NCBI RefSeq assembly: GCF_002803155.1
Contig: NZ_NNBP01000003.1
Coordinates: 248,001-312,000, forward strand
Reading direction: 5' to 3'
Length of the DNA: 64,000 nt
DNA from: Streptomyces sp. CB02959
GTDB taxonomy: Bacteria; Actinomycetota; Actinomycetes; Streptomycetales; Streptomycetaceae
The notes under the pieces were generated by a model that saw only the letters and a program-made list of their open reading frames with translations, was not told where the DNA came from and searched no databases. Positions 24,068 through 33,371 of this stretch are shown in pieces. The first letter of the stretch is position 1. The number at the start of each line of letters is the position of its first letter. Both the position numbers and the translations under genes were made by a program.

Positions 24068-24658
24068 TCAGACCTTGCGCAGTCCCGAGAACGCCGTCCG
24101 CACCACGGCCTCGGCGACCTCTTCGCGGCTCGCCGCGCCGCCGCGCCCCGGCCGGTACCACTCCACGATCGAGTTGATCATGCCAAACAGCAGGCGGGTG
24201 GCCAGCCGAACGTCCACGTCGTCCCGTAGGTCGCCGTCGGCGGCGGCCTCCTTCAGGAGATCGGCGACGCGGTGGTCGAACTCGCGGCGGCGCTCCATGG
24301 CCCACCGCTCGGTGTCGGTGTTCCCGCGGACCCTCAACAGCAGTGTCACGTAGGGAAGTTCGTCCATCAGCACCTCGGCCTCACGCCGGGTGACGTATTC
24401 GAGCCGCTCGATCGCTCGCCCCTCCTGGGCGCCGGTTTCCGCCAGAACGCCGAAGAGCCCGTCCAGGGCGCGGCTTATCGCGCGGCGGAGCAGCTCTTCC
24501 TTGCTGCGCACATGGTGGTAGATCGACGACTTGGAGATGCCGGCCGCTTTGGAGAGGTGCTCCATGGAGGTGCCGTCGTAGCCGCGCTCGATGAACACCT
24601 CGACGGAGACCGCGAGCAGCGAATCGGGCGTGTAGGCGTCGCGCTTGGCCATGGTCAT
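24068..24658 (-). CDS. TetR family regulator, likely PaaR-type repressor of phenylacetate genes
   Basis: 196 residues. The N-terminal TetR helix-turn-helix reads DSLLAVSVEVFIERGYDGTS, then HLSKAAGISKSSIYHHVRSK. The C-terminal ligand domain ends with SIVEWYRPGRGGAASREEVAEAV, typical of acyl-CoA-responsive TetR proteins. ATG 24658 is two bases after the stop of the 3-hydroxyacyl-CoA dehydrogenase gene, so they form an operon; ATG 24652 is also possible. The open frame reaching 25429 is a shadow. Adjacent paaN and the shared palindrome upstream of paaN and paaA make it the best candidate repressor of the paa regulon, with phenylacetyl-CoA as likely inducer (inference from the corynebacterial PaaR). 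Confidence 0.82.
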   Translation of the reverse strand: MTMAKRDAYTPDSLLAVSVEVFIERGYDGTSMEHLSKAAGISKSSIYHHVRSKEELLRRAISRALDGLFGVLAETGAQEGRAIERLEYVTRREAEVLMDELPYVTLLLRVRGNTDTERWAMERRREFDHRVADLLKEAAADGDLRDDVDVRLATRLLFGMINSIVEWYRPGRGGAASREEVAEAVVRTAFSGLRKV

Positions 24659-24660
24659 GA

Positions 24661-26181
24661 TTAGAGCACCAATTCCTCGAGGTCCGCACGGCGCCGCAGC
24701 GCCCAGGACGGTACGTAGCGTCCCCCGGCATTCTGGTGGTGCAGGGAGTCCAGCAGGCCCCGGACCCAGCGGGCACCGAGTCGGTCGACCCACTCCATGG
24801 GGCCGCCGGGGTAGTTCACCCCGAGCCGCATCGCCGTGTCGATGTCGTCGGGGGTGGCGACGTCCCGGGCCGCGGCGTCCACGGCGAAGTCGACGATCAT
24901 CGCGACCGTCCGGGCGACGATCATGCCGGGAAGGTCGGCGATGACGCTGACCTGTTTGCCCAGCGCCTGGAAGAGGCCGACAGCCTCGGCGAGATCCGCC
25001 TCGGTGGCGGTGGCCGAGGGCGCGAGGGCGACCCGGGTCGCGGCCCGGTAGTCGAGCGAGAGGTCGAAGCGGATGGTGGTGCCGGGGCCCCGGCCCGTGG
25101 CCGGGCGGCCGTCGGTCAGGGCCAGCCGGGCCCCTCCGGGCAGGCGGACGAAGCCCTCGGACTCCCCCGGCGTGCGGTCGCGGGTGACCTTGATGCCGGC
25201 TTCCTCGATCAGCTCGCACAACACCGCGGCGGGACCTGGGAGCTCCGCGTGCACGGCGACCGAGGAGGGCGCCGGGCAGGGACCGGCGGTGTGCGGCTCG
25301 GGCCGGCGGGCCCCTTCGGCGTAGTCGAACCAGCCACGCCCCGTTTTGCGGCCGTGCAGACCGGACTCCACCAGTCGGCGCTGCGCCAGGGAAGGCGTGA
25401 ACTTCGGGTCCTGGAAGAACGCGGTCCACACCGAGTGGGTGACCGCCTCGTTCACGTCCTGCCCGATGAGGTCGGTGAGTTCGAACGGTCCCATCCGGAA
25501 GCCGCTGCCCTCACGGAGGACGGCGTCGATGGTGGCGGGGTCGGCGGCCCGCTCCTCATGGACGCGCAGGGCCTCGGCGTAGAAGGGGCGGGCGATGCGG
25601 TTAACGATGAAGCCGGGGGCGTCGGCACTGCGCACGGGGGTCTTCCCCCAGGCCGCGGCGGTGTCGTAGGCGGCGGCCGCGGCGGTCTCGTCGGTGGCGA
25701 AGCCGCTGACGATCTCGACCAGGGGGAGCAGCGGCGCGGGATTGAAGAAGTGCATGCCCACGCAGCGGCCGGGGTGCCGGAGCCCGCCCGCGACGGCGGT
25801 CACGGAGAGGGAGGAGGTGTTGGTGGCGAGCAGGCAGTCCACCGGAACGATGTCCTCCAGGGACCGGAACAGCTCCTGTTTGACGGGGAGTTGCTCCAGG
25901 ATCGCCTCCACGACGAGTGCGGCGTCGGCGAGTTCGGCGAGCGCTTCGGCGGGGGAGAGGCGTGCGCGGGCGGCGTCCCGTTCGGCCGCCGGAATCCGGC
26001 CTTTCTCCACCATCCGGTCCAGCCGCCGCACGATGGCTTCGGATGCCTGCGCGGCACGTCCCGGGGCGCTGTCGTAGAGCCGCACGGGGTGACCGGCGAC
26101 CAGCGCCACCTGCGCAATCCCCTGCCCCATGGTGCCGGTGCCCACCACTGCCACGGTGGTGTCGGTGCCGAGTGCCGTCAT
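24661..26181 (-). CDS. paaH: 3-hydroxyacyl-CoA dehydrogenase (PaaH-like)
   Basis: 506 residues. The N-terminal NAD-binding domain has VAVVGTGTMGQGIAQVAL. VVEAILEQLPVKQELF, ATNTSSLSVTAVA and the catalytic His of GMHFFNPAPLLPLVEIV follow. PGFIVNRIARPFYAEAL and a second C-terminal helical domain complete the long PaaC/PaaH form (about 500 residues rather than 280). It oxidises 3-hydroxyadipyl-CoA in the lower phenylacetate pathway. Divergent from paaN with 145 bp between, where the operator lies. A general fatty-acid role is possible, but the location favours phenylacetate. Confidence 0.85.
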   Translation of the reverse strand: MTALGTDTTVAVVGTGTMGQGIAQVALVAGHPVRLYDSAPGRAAQASEAIVRRLDRMVEKGRIPAAERDAARARLSPAEALAELADAALVVEAILEQLPVKQELFRSLEDIVPVDCLLATNTSSLSVTAVAGGLRHPGRCVGMHFFNPAPLLPLVEIVSGFATDETAAAAAYDTAAAWGKTPVRSADAPGFIVNRIARPFYAEALRVHEERAADPATIDAVLREGSGFRMGPFELTDLIGQDVNEAVTHSVWTAFFQDPKFTPSLAQRRLVESGLHGRKTGRGWFDYAEGARRPEPHTAGPCPAPSSVAVHAELPGPAAVLCELIEEAGIKVTRDRTPGESEGFVRLPGGARLALTDGRPATGRGPGTTIRFDLSLDYRAATRVALAPSATATEADLAEAVGLFQALGKQVSVIADLPGMIVARTVAMIVDFAVDAAARDVATPDDIDTAMRLGVNYPGGPMEWVDRLGARWVRGLLDSLHHQNAGGRYVPSWALRRRADLEELVL

Positions 26182-26238
26182 GGCAGCTGATCCTTCCCGA
26201 CCGAGTTTTCCACAGGTTGGCCGGGCCCTCTTGCCCCG

Positions 26239-26252
26239 ACCGATCGTTCGGT
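26239..26252. promoter_or_regulatory. TetR (PaaR-type) operator, paaN / 3-hydroxyacyl-CoA dehydrogenase
   Basis: ACCGATCGTTCGGT: arms ACCGA/TCGGT with a 4-bp centre. It is the exact reverse complement of the site in front of paaA. It fits the core ACCGNNCGNNCGGT which I recall for the corynebacterial PaaR. It is placed between two divergent paa genes, so one repressor could close both. Confidence 0.65.
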
Positions 26253-26326
26253 TACTCTAACTCTGTTGCTGTGTCACTCCCAGTCCCCATCCACTTTCCG
26301 CGCAGTCGACGAGGAGTTGGTCATCG

Positions 26327-28009
26327 ATGGCCGCCGAAATGACCGCAGCGCAGTTGATCGAGAAGCACCGCCCGACCCTCGACAAGGCGCTGGAAACTAT
26401 CCGCACCCGCGCGTACTGGTCCCCGCACCCCGAGCACCCCAAGGCCTACGGCGAGAACGCCGCACAGGACGGCCTGGCTGCCTTCGAGGCGCTGCGCGGC
26501 ACCCGTTTCGCGCTCGACCAGCCCGGCACGGACGACTGGACGGGCGAGGAAGTCTCGCCCTACGGGCCGGAGTTGGGTGTCACCTATCCGCACCCGGACG
26601 CCTCGGTGCTGCTGCCGGCCATGCAGGCCGCGATCCCCGCGTGGCGGGACGCCGGCCCGGAGGCCCGCGCCGCGGTGTGCCTGGAGATCCTGGCGCGGAT
26701 CAGCGCGCGCACCCATGAGTTCGCCCAGGCCGTGATGCACACCAGCGGCCAGGCGTTCATGATGGCGTTCCAGGCGGGCGGGCCGCACGCCCAGGACCGC
26801 GGCCTGGAGGCGGTCGCGTACGCCTACGAGGAGCAGACCCGCACCCCGCAGAAGGCCGGGTGGAGCAAGCCGCAGGGCAAGCGGGACCCGCTGGAGCTGA
26901 CCAAGACCTTCCGGGCCGTGCCACGCGGCGTGGCCCTGGTGATCGGTTGCAACACCTTCCCCACGTGGAACGGCTACCCCGGTCTGTTCGCTTCGCTGGC
27001 GACGGGCAACCCGGTGCTGGTCAAGCCGCATCCGCGCGCCGTGCTGCCGCTGGCGCTGACCGTCCAGGTGGCCCGGGAGGTGCTCGCCGAGGCCGGCTTC
27101 CCCGCCGATCTGGTGTGCCTGGCGGTGGACAGGCCCGGCGAGGGGCTGGCCAAGACGCTGGCGGTCCGGCCCGAGGTCCGGATCATCGACTACACCGGCT
27201 CGACCGCGTTCGGCGACTGGCTGGAGTCGCACGCCCGCCAGGCGCAGGTCTACACCGAGAAGGCCGGCGTCAACTCCGTGGTCATCGAGTCCACGGACAA
27301 CTACAAGGGCATGCTCAGCAACCTCGCCTTCTCGCTGTCGCTCTACAGCGGACAGATGTGCACCACGCCGCAGAACCTGCTGATCCCGCGAGACGGCATC
27401 GACACGGACGCGGGCCCGAAGTCGTACGACGAGGTCGTCAGCGATCTGGCGGGCGCGGTCGGCGGCCTGCTGGGCGATGACGCGCGGGCCAACGCACTGC
27501 TCGGCGCGATCGTCAATCCGCAGGTCAAGGAGCGGATCGAGGAAGCGGCCGGGCTCGGCGGGGTGGCACTGGCCTCGCGCGAGGTGGCGAATCCGGAGTT
27601 CCCGGGGGCCACGGTCCGTACGCCGCTGATCGTCAAGCTGGACGGCGCGAAGCCGGACTCCGAGGCGGCGTACCTCTCGGAGTGCTTCGGTCCGGTGTCC
27701 TTCGCGGTGGCGGTCGATTCCGCCGCCGACGCGGTGGCACTGCTGCGCCGCACGGTCCGCGAGAAGGGCGCCATGACGGTCGGCGCGTACACCACCTCGA
27801 CCGAGGTGGAGCGCCTGGTGGAGGAGGTGTGCCTGGAGGAGTGCGCCCAGCTGTCGCTGAATCTGACCGGCGGGGTGTATGTGAACCAGACCGCGGCGTT
27901 CTCCGACTTCCACGGCTCGGGGGGCAATCCGGCGGCCAACGCGGCGCTGTGTGACGGCGCCTTCGTGGCGAACCGGTTCCGGACGGTGGAGGTCCGGCGG
28001 GAGGCGTGA
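26327..28009 (+). CDS. paaN: Phenylacetic acid degradation protein PaaN (aldehyde dehydrogenase fold)
   Basis: 560 residues, full length. It belongs to the PaaN branch that carries only the aldehyde dehydrogenase domain, not the PaaZ fusion with a hydratase. Visible blocks: VPRGVALVIGCNTFPTWNGY, NPVLVKPHPRAVLPL, the catalytic region YTGSTAFGDWLE, then SLSLYSGQMCTTPQNLLIP with the catalytic Cys, and ECFGPVSFAV. It oxidises the semialdehyde formed when the oxepin-CoA ring is opened. ATG 26327 follows GAGGAG. Lies just downstream of the PaaR-type operator. Confidence 0.9.
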   Translation: MAAEMTAAQLIEKHRPTLDKALETIRTRAYWSPHPEHPKAYGENAAQDGLAAFEALRGTRFALDQPGTDDWTGEEVSPYGPELGVTYPHPDASVLLPAMQAAIPAWRDAGPEARAAVCLEILARISARTHEFAQAVMHTSGQAFMMAFQAGGPHAQDRGLEAVAYAYEEQTRTPQKAGWSKPQGKRDPLELTKTFRAVPRGVALVIGCNTFPTWNGYPGLFASLATGNPVLVKPHPRAVLPLALTVQVAREVLAEAGFPADLVCLAVDRPGEGLAKTLAVRPEVRIIDYTGSTAFGDWLESHARQAQVYTEKAGVNSVVIESTDNYKGMLSNLAFSLSLYSGQMCTTPQNLLIPRDGIDTDAGPKSYDEVVSDLAGAVGGLLGDDARANALLGAIVNPQVKERIEEAAGLGGVALASREVANPEFPGATVRTPLIVKLDGAKPDSEAAYLSECFGPVSFAVAVDSAADAVALLRRTVREKGAMTVGAYTTSTEVERLVEEVCLEECAQLSLNLTGGVYVNQTAAFSDFHGSGGNPAANAALCDGAFVANRFRTVEVRREA

Positions 28010-28019
28010 GGACCGCGGT

Positions 28020-28050
28020 GCGGGGCCCGGGGAAGTCGCCCGGGACCCGC
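28020..28050. terminator. Possible bidirectional terminator, paaN / methyltransferase
   Basis: Stem GCGGG...CCCGC enclosing CCCGGG...CCCGGG, one bulge each side and a seven-base loop, between convergent genes. Confidence 0.45.
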
Positions 28051-28183
28051 GCCCCGTCGGCCGATGCGGATCCGCCCGGTGAGAAGGCGTCGGCGGTCCG
28101 GACGACCGAGCCGAGATCGAAGCCGAGGTCGGAGGGTCGGCCACCTCACGGGGGTGGAGCGGCAGTCTGCCGTCATCGGCCGC

Positions 28184-28945
28184 TCACGGCGCCGGGTGGG
28201 TGCCTCCCCAGTGGAACAGGGCCATGGCGACACTCGTCGCCAGGTTGTAGCTGGACACCTGGGGCCTCATCGGCAGGGATACGAGCTTGGTGGCCCGCTT
28301 CCGGAGTTCCGGCGAGATCCCGTGCCGCTCGGTACCGAACGCCAGCAGCGCGTCGTCGGGGAGCACCATGGATCTGATGTCGTCCCCCTCCGGGTCCAGC
28401 GCGTACACCGGCCCCGGCGGCAGGTCGTCGAGCTGGAGACTCTCGACCGCGGTCGCGTAGTGCAGGCCCGCTGCCGCGCGCACCACGTTGGGGTGCCACG
28501 GGTCCATATCACCGGTGGTGACCACGCCCGTGGCTCCGAATCCGGCAGCAAGCCGGACGACGGCGCCGACATTCCCCAGGTTGCGGGGGTTCTCCAGGAC
28601 CACGACCGGAGCCGGCCGCGGGGTTCGCGACAGGTTCTCCAGATTGCGTCGGGGGTCCGGGCGAATGGCCAGGCCGGCCACTCGTGTGGGGTGCATCCTG
28701 GGCACAAGATCCTGGAGGGTTTCGGCCGGCACCTCGCTCACGAGAGCGCCGATCCGGTCGGTGAGATCGTCGGCCAACTCACCGGCCAGCGCCAGGACGG
28801 AGCCCTTGTCACTGGAGATCGCCACACGAACGTCCGCCTCGAAGCGGAGAGCGTGCTTCAAGGCGTGGAACCCGTCCAGCAGCACCATCTCGGGCGCAGC
28901 GTCCTGCCACTGTCGTACAGCTCTGGTGATCTCGTCCTCGCTCAC
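28184..28945 (-). CDS. TrmH/SpoU family RNA 2'-O-methyltransferase
   Basis: 253 residues. The SPOUT knot motifs are in order: VVVLENPRNLGNVGAVVRLAAGFGA (motif 1 with Asn and Arg), LLAFGTERHGIS (motif 2, Glu) and LVSLPMRPQVSSYNLATSVAMALFHW (motif 3, SxNLATS). The short N-terminal part resembles an RNA-recognition extension. It transfers a methyl group from SAM to a ribose of tRNA or 23S rRNA; the target is not decidable here. Unrelated in function to the surrounding paa genes, and set between paaN and the HTTM pair. Confidence 0.88.
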   Translation of the reverse strand: MSEDEITRAVRQWQDAAPEMVLLDGFHALKHALRFEADVRVAISSDKGSVLALAGELADDLTDRIGALVSEVPAETLQDLVPRMHPTRVAGLAIRPDPRRNLENLSRTPRPAPVVVLENPRNLGNVGAVVRLAAGFGATGVVTTGDMDPWHPNVVRAAAGLHYATAVESLQLDDLPPGPVYALDPEGDDIRSMVLPDDALLAFGTERHGISPELRKRATKLVSLPMRPQVSSYNLATSVAMALFHWGGTHPAP

Positions 28946-29141
28946 CGCTTCAGACTACGGCTCACCACCGCGACCAGGATCTTCGCCGGAACCACCGCGG
29001 TGAGCGGGCCGGCGGCCACCGGTACGTCGCGCGACGCGCTCGTCCACGGCGGGTTCGGCATCGCCCCGTCGGCCACCACAGCGCCGCCGCTATGCACATC
29101 GCCCTACGGGAGGACCGCGGCCGAGGCGCCGGCTCCGCCGC

Positions 29142-30479
29142 TCACCCCACGAGCGTCTGGCCCTCGCCGCCGGAGCGGGCGGCGATCTCGGGCGGACCGT
29201 CGCCGGGTGCCGCCCCCGAGCCGGGGCCGCCGGTGCGCGAGAACAGCCGTCGGCGCAGGTGGGAGAGCCGGCCACCGAGCCAGGTCAGGAAGTTGGTCGG
29301 CAGGAAGACGGCGTCGGCGGTGATCATCGCCAGGGAGAAGAACGGCAGGCCCAGCAGGACCGCGATCGAGAGGTGCTCGCAGATCATGGCGACCAGCAGC
29401 ACGTTCTTCAGGCGCCGGTTGAAGAGCGTGAACGGGAAGGCGACCTGCACGATCACGGTCCCGTAGGTGATCAGCATGACCATCAGGCCGTTGCTGCCGA
29501 GCAGCTGGGACAGTCCCGGCCAGGGGGAGAAGTAGTCCAGGTGCATCGGGTAGAAGACGGCGGTGCCGTCCTGCCAGCGGGAGCCCTGGATCTTGTACCA
29601 GCCGGCGGTGGCGTAGACGAGGCAGACCTCGACCATGATCACCAGCAGGACGGCGTTGTGCGCCAGTTTGGCGAGGGTGTCGAGGACGGTCCGGGGCTCC
29701 CCGGGGGCGTACCGCTGCACCGCCCACCACAGGCCGTGCGCCGCCCACAGTCCCCACAGGGCCAGGCTCCAGCCGAAGTGCGGGAACGGCCCGTGCCCGA
29801 ACCAGGTGAGCCCGGCGGCGCCCTGCAGCTGGGCCACCGCGAGGGCGAGGCCGAGCACCGCCCACAGGACGATGCCGGTCACGTCACGGGGCGGGGCCGC
29901 GGCGCCTTCCGGCTCGCTGGTGGCCGCCGCCCGCCTGGCGCGGCGGGCGTCCAGCGACCACACCTGCCCGCACCGGGTCAGCACGAGGTACATCGCCATC
30001 AGGTGGATGACGTTGTCGCCGCCGTCCCCGATGAAGACGCTGCGGTTCTGCAGCGAGAGCACCCCGACCATGAACAGCACCGACATGGTGCGGGTGCGCC
30101 AGCCGAGCATCAGCAGCGCGCTGGCCGCGATGGCCAGGAGGTAGACACACTCGAACCAGCCGCGGCCGTCGGACCACACCAGGACGGAGAAGCCGTGGTT
30201 GCCGTTGAGCAGTTGGTGCGCCATGCCGAAGTCGAAGGGGCCGGCGGGCCCGTAGAGCTGCTGCCGGTACGGCCATTCCCGCAGGAGGAACAGCAGCCAG
30301 GTGCCGGCGAAGCCGATCCGGATGACGGCGGTCTGGTACGGGGCCAGCGCGCGGGCGGTGACCCGGGCGAAACCGCGGCCGACGGCGCGTTCGACGCGGG
30401 TCTCCTGATAGGCGGCGGGAGCTTCCGCGGGGGCGTCGGCGGCCTGCGGGGCGGTGCGCGGCGGCGTCGGTGACGTCAC
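29142..30479 (-). CDS. HTTM domain membrane protein (vitamin K carboxylase-like)
   Basis: 445 residues, about nine predicted membrane helices (for example AVIRIGFAGTWLLFLL, VYLLAIAASALLMLGW, IVLWAVLGLALAVAQL, AVLLVIMVEVCLVYA). The YATAGWYKIQGSRWQDGTA stretch near helix six is characteristic of HTTM proteins, the family related to vitamin K-dependent gamma-carboxylase. Start: GTG 30479 overlaps the DUF5819 gene stop (GTGA); the longer frame to 30647 overlaps that gene and is rejected. The enzymatic role in bacteria is largely undefined. It belongs to a two-gene operon with the DUF5819 gene. Confidence 0.82.
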   Translation of the reverse strand: MTSPTPPRTAPQAADAPAEAPAAYQETRVERAVGRGFARVTARALAPYQTAVIRIGFAGTWLLFLLREWPYRQQLYGPAGPFDFGMAHQLLNGNHGFSVLVWSDGRGWFECVYLLAIAASALLMLGWRTRTMSVLFMVGVLSLQNRSVFIGDGGDNVIHLMAMYLVLTRCGQVWSLDARRARRAAATSEPEGAAAPPRDVTGIVLWAVLGLALAVAQLQGAAGLTWFGHGPFPHFGWSLALWGLWAAHGLWWAVQRYAPGEPRTVLDTLAKLAHNAVLLVIMVEVCLVYATAGWYKIQGSRWQDGTAVFYPMHLDYFSPWPGLSQLLGSNGLMVMLITYGTVIVQVAFPFTLFNRRLKNVLLVAMICEHLSIAVLLGLPFFSLAMITADAVFLPTNFLTWLGGRLSHLRRRLFSRTGGPGSGAAPGDGPPEIAARSGGEGQTLVG

Positions 30480-31147
30480 TTGTTCGTCGCCCCCTCGGGC
30501 AGGTCGTTCGCGGTGATCCGCCACCAGGGCAGGACGCGGTAGAAGGGCTTGTCGCTGATCTTCTCGGCGCTCCACGGCGGCGGGAGCACCGCGGTGGTCC
30601 GCGAGCGGAACTGGATCTGCTCGACCCGGTCGCCGTCCTTGGTCCACTCACCGGACATCCGGAGCATCGCGATCCGGCGGAGGTAGCGCGCGAACATCTC
30701 GGCGCGGTCGCCGGTCGGGCGGTTCTGCGCGTCGAGGGTGCTGGAGAGGAGCTCCCAGCCGCGGCGCAGCTGGTTCTGCTGGGTGTGGCTGGGCAGCGGG
30801 TTGTGGAGGATGGCCTGCCCGTCGCGGGCGGTCAGATCCGTCCAGCCGGTGTTCCGCGTCGTGCCGTCCGGGGAGCGCAGCTGCGCGCGGACCTCGGCGT
30901 CGGTGTTCTGCTGGAGCGGGTTGGGGGCGAACAGCTTCCAGTTCTGCTCGTACTCCGGATAGACGTAGTCGGTGATCAGCCCGGACTGCTGCTTGCTGAG
31001 CGTGTTCGACGGCGCGACGTGCAGGAACATCATCGCGAGATGGATCAGGGTGGCGACCGCGATGACGCTGGCCGCCGTTCCTATGACGATGCGCGAGGGC
31101 AGCGACAGCGCGGCCAATGACCGCGATTCGTCCCCGTTTGACTGCAT
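30476..31147 (-). CDS. DUF5819 family membrane-anchored protein
   Basis: 223 residues. One membrane helix near the N-terminus ([23 protein letters not shown]), then an outside domain with the family's [16 protein letters not shown] signature and [10 protein letters not shown]. It overlaps the HTTM gene by four bases, which implies the two proteins are made together and probably form a membrane complex. Function unknown. The hydrophobic helix could be read as a signal peptide, but it lacks a cleavage motif. Confidence 0.82.
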   Translation of the reverse strand: MQSNGDESRSLAALSLPSRIVIGTAASVIAVATLIHLAMMFLHVAPSNTLSKQQSGLITDYVYPEYEQNWKLFAPNPLQQNTDAEVRAQLRSPDGTTRNTGWTDLTARDGQAILHNPLPSHTQQNQLRRGWELLSSTLDAQNRPTGDRAEMFARYLRRIAMLRMSGEWTKDGDRVEQIQFRSRTTAVLPPPWSAEKISDKPFYRVLPWWRITANDLPEGATNK

Positions 31148-31231
31148 TCCCGCCCCGTTCCCAGTCCTCGTACGGCTGTCTCCGCCCCGGAACGGTACCT
31201 AGGCGGCCGCCCCGGGCACACCTTCCCCTCG

Positions 31232-31240
31232 TTATCCACA
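31232..31240 (+). promoter_or_regulatory. Single DnaA-box match
   Basis: TTATCCACA, an exact DnaA-box consensus, in the 165-bp space between the DUF5819 gene and paaA, about 35 bp from the TetR-type operator. Confidence 0.3.
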
Positions 31241-31275
31241 GGCTTGACACCCGCGGGCCCTCCACTCACCATTGA

Positions 31276-31289
31276 ACCGAACGATCGGT
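31276..31289. promoter_or_regulatory. TetR (PaaR-type) operator upstream of paaABCDE
   Basis: ACCGAACGATCGGT, 23 bp before the paaA start. It is the exact reverse complement of the site at 26239-26252. The position between promoter and start fits repression of the whole paa operon. Confidence 0.65.
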
Positions 31290-31312
31290 CGGTCGGGAGG
31301 AGGGGGCATCAC

Positions 31313-32299
31313 ATGACGACGATCGCGCCGGAGGACACGGGCCACGAAGCCCTGTTCGACGCCACCATCGCCGCGGACGAGCGGATCGAACCACGCGACT
31401 GGATGCCGGACGACTACCGCGCCTCACTGGTGCGCCAGATCGCCCAGCACGCCCACTCCGAGATCATCGGCATGCAGCCGGAAGCCAACTGGATCACCAG
31501 AGCGCCCTCCCTGCGCCGCAAAGCGATCCTCATGGCCAAAGTGCAGGACGAAGCCGGACACGGCCTGTACCTCTACAGCGCCGCCGAAACCCTCGGCACC
31601 GGCCGCGACGAGCTCCTCGACAAGCTCCACACCGGCCGCCAGAAGTACTCCTCGATCTTCAACTACCCCACCCTGACCTGGGCCGACGTCGGCGCCATCG
31701 GCTGGCTCGTGGACGGCGCCGCGATCACCAACCAGGTCCCCCTGTGCCGCTGCTCCTACGGCCCCTACGCCCGCGCCATGGTCCGCGTCTGCAAGGAGGA
31801 GTCCTTCCACCAGCGCCAGGGATACGAGCTCCTGCTCACCCTCAGCCGCGGCACCGAGGCCCAGCACGCCATGGCCCAGGACGCCGTCGACCGCTGGTGG
31901 TGGCCCTCACTGATGATGTTCGGCCCGCCCGACGACGAATCCGCCCACTCCGCGCAGTCCATGGCCTGGAAGATCAAGCGCCACTCCAACGACGAACTGC
32001 GCCAGCGCTTCGTGGACATCTGCGTCCCCCAGGCCGAAGCCCTCGGCCTGACCCTCCCCGACCCCGACCTCCGGTGGAACGAGGAACGGGGCCACTGGGA
32101 CTTCGGCCCCATCGACTGGACCGAATTCCGCGCTGTCCTCAAGGGCAACGGCCCCTGCAACGACGAACGCATCGGCCGCCGCCGCCGCGCCCACGAAGAA
32201 GGCACCTGGGTGCGCGAAGCAGCCGCCGCACACGCCGCCAAACACCCGGCCCGCACGACGCCGCACACCGGCACCGACCAGGAGGAGGCGGCCCGATGA
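31313..32299 (+). CDS. paaA: 1,2-phenylacetyl-CoA epoxidase subunit PaaA (catalytic)
   Basis: 328 residues. Ferritin-like di-iron fold: [19 protein letters not shown] (first iron Glu/His region), [17 protein letters not shown] (E-x2-H), [26 protein letters not shown] (E-x2-H). [15 protein letters not shown] follows. It inserts one oxygen into the ring of phenylacetyl-CoA within the PaaABCE complex. ATG 31313 follows a strong GGAGGAGGGGG; upstream frame is discarded. First gene of a five-gene overlapping operon. Confidence 0.95.
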   Translation: MTTIAPEDTGHEALFDATIAADERIEPRDWMPDDYRASLVRQIAQHAHSEIIGMQPEANWITRAPSLRRKAILMAKVQDEAGHGLYLYSAAETLGTGRDELLDKLHTGRQKYSSIFNYPTLTWADVGAIGWLVDGAAITNQVPLCRCSYGPYARAMVRVCKEESFHQRQGYELLLTLSRGTEAQHAMAQDAVDRWWWPSLMMFGPPDDESAHSAQSMAWKIKRHSNDELRQRFVDICVPQAEALGLTLPDPDLRWNEERGHWDFGPIDWTEFRAVLKGNGPCNDERIGRRRRAHEEGTWVREAAAAHAAKHPARTTPHTGTDQEEAAR

Positions 32300-32655
32300 C
32301 CACACCCCACCCCACCCACGTCCCGGCCCCACCCGCCGGCACGCCCCAGCCCGGCAGCGCGGCCACCACCGGCCCCGCCGACTGGCCCCTGTGGGAGGTC
32401 TTCGTCCGCAGCCGCCGCGGCCTGTCCCACACCCACGCCGGCAGCCTGCACGCCCCCGACGCCCAGATGGCCCTGCGCAACGCCCGCGACCTCTACACCC
32501 GGCGCTCCGAAGGCGTCTCCCTCTGGGTGGTCCCCTCCGCCCAGATCACCGCCTCCTCCCCGGACGAGAAGGACACCTTCTTCGAACCGGCCGGCGACAA
32601 GCCCTACCGCCACCCGACCTTCTACGAGATCCCGGAGGGGGTGCACCACCTGTGA
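32296..32655 (+). CDS. paaB: 1,2-phenylacetyl-CoA epoxidase subunit PaaB
   Basis: 119 residues with about 25 more N-terminal residues than the core. The core reads [19 protein letters not shown], then [21 protein letters not shown] and [10 protein letters not shown]. PaaB bridges the PaaAC heterodimers. ATG overlaps the paaA stop (ATGA). The longer frame starting at 31744 is a shadow of paaA. Confidence 0.93.
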   Translation: MTTPHPTHVPAPPAGTPQPGSAATTGPADWPLWEVFVRSRRGLSHTHAGSLHAPDAQMALRNARDLYTRRSEGVSLWVVPSAQITASSPDEKDTFFEPAGDKPYRHPTFYEIPEGVHHL

Positions 32656-33371
32656 CGCCGCACACCGCCACCCCCGCCCTCCCCCTCGGGGACGACGCGC
32701 TGATCCTCTCCCACCGCCTCGGCGAATGGGCCGGCAACGCCCCCGTCCTGGAAGAGGAAGTCGCACTCGCCAACATCGCCCTGGACCTCCTCGGCCAGGC
32801 ACGGATCCTGCTCTCCCTCGTCGGCGACGAGGACGAACTCGCCTACCTCCGCGAGGAACGACAGTTCCGCAACCTCCAGCTCGTCGAGCAGCCCAACGGC
32901 GACTTCGCCCACACCATCGCCCGCCAGCTCTACTTCTCCACCTACCAAGAGCTGCTCTACGACCACCTCGCCACCACCGACACCGCACTGGCGCCGCTCA
33001 CCGGAAAGGCCGTCAAGGAGACCGCCTACCACCGCGACCACGCCGAGCAATGGACCCTGCGCCTCGGCGACGGCACCGACGAGAGCCACACCCGGATGCA
33101 GCGCGCCCTGGACACCCTCTGGCGGTTCACCGGCGAACTCTTCGACCCCGTCGACGGACTGGAAGACGTCCCCTGGCAGGCCCTCGGCGCGGAATGGACC
33201 ACCCGCGTCACCACCACCCTGGAGCGCGCCACCCTCACCGTCCCCGCAGGCCCCCGACACGGCGCCTGGACCGCCGGCGGCGGACGCCAGGGACTGCACA
33301 CCGAACCCTTCGGCCGGCTACTCGCAGAAATGCAGCACCTCCACCGCAGCCACCCGGGGGCGACATGGTGA
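32652..33371 (+). CDS. paaC: 1,2-phenylacetyl-CoA epoxidase subunit PaaC (structural)
   Basis: 239 residues. Ferritin-like fold without the full iron set: LSHRLGEWAGNAPVLEEEVALANIALDLLGQA (shown by its ends), then TIARQLYFSTYQELLYDHL and KETAYHRDHAEQWTLRLGDG. PaaC binds PaaA to form the catalytic core. GTG 32652 overlaps the paaB stop (GTGA). It ends four codons after the start of paaD, a seven-base overlap. Confidence 0.93.
   Translation: MTPHTATPALPLGDDALILSHRLGEWAGNAPVLEEEVALANIALDLLGQARILLSLVGDEDELAYLREERQFRNLQLVEQPNGDFAHTIARQLYFSTYQELLYDHLATTDTALAPLTGKAVKETAYHRDHAEQWTLRLGDGTDESHTRMQRALDTLWRFTGELFDPVDGLEDVPWQALGAEWTTRVTTTLERATLTVPAGPRHGAWTAGGGRQGLHTEPFGRLLAEMQHLHRSHPGATW

Noticed and set aside
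24659..25429. Upstream extension of the TetR gene
   Set aside because: It lies antiphase over the 3-hydroxyacyl-CoA dehydrogenase gene, whose product matches its family throughout.
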